DNA of 64,000 nt, taken from positions 1,679,775 through 1,743,774 of the forward strand of contig JH720296.1 of the NCBI GenBank assembly GCA_000231825.2, written 5' to 3'. The translations under genes and the position numbers were made by a program. This DNA is from Tetrahymena elliotti 4EA (Eukaryota > Ciliophora > Oligohymenophorea > Hymenostomatida > Tetrahymenidae). How positions within the stretch are numbered: position 1 is the first letter of the stretch; every line of letters begins with the position of its first letter. Below, piece by piece: positions 63,633 to 64,000 of this stretch. Under the pieces are notes generated by a model that was not told where the DNA came from, did no database searches, and saw only the letters and a list, made by a program, of their open reading frames with translations.

Positions 63633-64000
63633 ATGGCTGTATTTTTGTAAAATGAGGTTAACATTTAGTTTAAAAAGGCAAATATAAATTAAAAAGTAAA
63701 ACAGAATAAAAGTCTCTTAAGTTTTGTGAAGTGTGTTTTTGTATGGATAACTTATTGTATATTCAGTAAAATTATGAGAAATTGATTTATAAGAAAAATG
63801 TGAAAAAATTTTAAAAATTAATAATTAAAGCTATCCCTAAATTTATTACTTTATAGAGCCAGCAAGCTTGAAGTTTAAAATAATCTCTAAATATACTTAG
63901 TAAGTGCAAAAATAAAAATTATTTTTCAAGAATTAAGAAAAAGAAGTTTAGATTGCTTTAAATGAACTGAATGATAAGAAAAAAAAATGGGAATTATTAT
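63633..64000 (+). CDS. 5' part of a gene running off the window
   Basis: ATG 63633-63635 opens MAVFLQNEVNIQFKKANINQ and KSLLSFVK, which then becomes hydrophobic and stops at TGA near 63782. An intron ending in TTTATAG at 63856 would join it to a clearly coding stretch reaching the window edge (EPASLKFKIISKYTQQ; VQIALNELNDKKKKWELL), acidic/basic and helix-prone. The donor site is uncertain (candidates near 63732-63742). The coding look of the second part is good; the function cannot be named from ~90 residues. Continuation beyond 64000 is expected. Confidence 0.5.

Overview
The window is a stretch of ciliate macronuclear-type DNA, best matched by Tetrahymena or a close oligohymenophorean relative. 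It is very AT-rich. Every recognisable protein reads through TAA and TAG as glutamine and stops only at TGA, and the genes are cut by short AT-rich GT..AG introns, mostly 47-120 nt. One run of N (12579-12697) shows it is a draft scaffold. With the standard code most genes shatter, so gene models here were built by hand with the ciliate code, using frame continuity across introns and family motifs. Exon coordinates are in the evidence fields; for almost every model the exon lengths sum to a whole number of codons.

Layout from left to right. (1) 1-2184 (+): 3' part of a Cys-rich multi-pass membrane protein, cut by the window edge. (2) 2472-7582 (-): a 1500-residue membrane hybrid histidine kinase with a C-terminal receiver. 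(3) 8406-9574 (-): GET4, tail-anchored protein pathway, six exons. (4) 10755-11966 (-): a small zinc-binding/coiled-coil protein. (5) after the assembly gap, 12801-17711 (+): a very large VPS50/syndetin homologue with a Q/N-rich N-terminal extension. (6) 18540-19283 (-): a RING-CH membrane E3 ligase, head to head with (7) 19679-21966 (+): TDP1, tyrosyl-DNA phosphodiesterase. (8) 22365-23564 (+): zinc finger/coiled-coil protein. (9) 23565-25970: mostly gene-poor, with ambiguous open frames. (10) 25971-29106 (+): a cGMP-dependent-type protein kinase with an MGC N-terminus. (11) 29944-30432 and 30773-33228 (-): two coiled-coil proteins of unknown function. (12) 33873-35552 (-): a high-molecular-weight-type thioredoxin reductase with a mitochondrial-like leader and a C-terminal Cys-Cys-Gly. 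(13) 36179-39340 (-): a 1053-residue disordered protein. (14) 39717-42381 (-): a TPR protein, divergent from (15) 44002-50499 (+): a 1959-residue UvrD/Rep-type superfamily 1 helicase. (16) 51131-54328 (-): an OSCA/TMEM63-like channel-family membrane protein. (17) 55693-58739 (-): a CXC-domain (tesmin/TSO1/LIN54-type) DNA-binding protein. (18) 58740-63632: almost 5 kb without a secure gene. (19) 63633-64000 (+): the 5' end of a further gene running off the window.

The genes are ordinary eukaryotic housekeeping and signalling genes and are not an operon: membrane signalling (histidine kinase, PKG, OSCA-like, RING-CH), vesicle and membrane-protein trafficking (VPS50, GET4), DNA repair (TDP1, SF1 helicase), redox (thioredoxin reductase) and cell-cycle transcription (LIN54-type). 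I found no mobile element, CRISPR array, rRNA or tRNA. The most distinctive points are the Cys-Cys-Gly thioredoxin reductase end next to a TGA stop, the DMG motif in the PKG-like kinase, several stop-free introns whose length is a multiple of three in the TPR gene, a compact GC-richer hairpin between two convergent genes at 2261-2290, and a handful of small unrecognised open frames ending in TGA.
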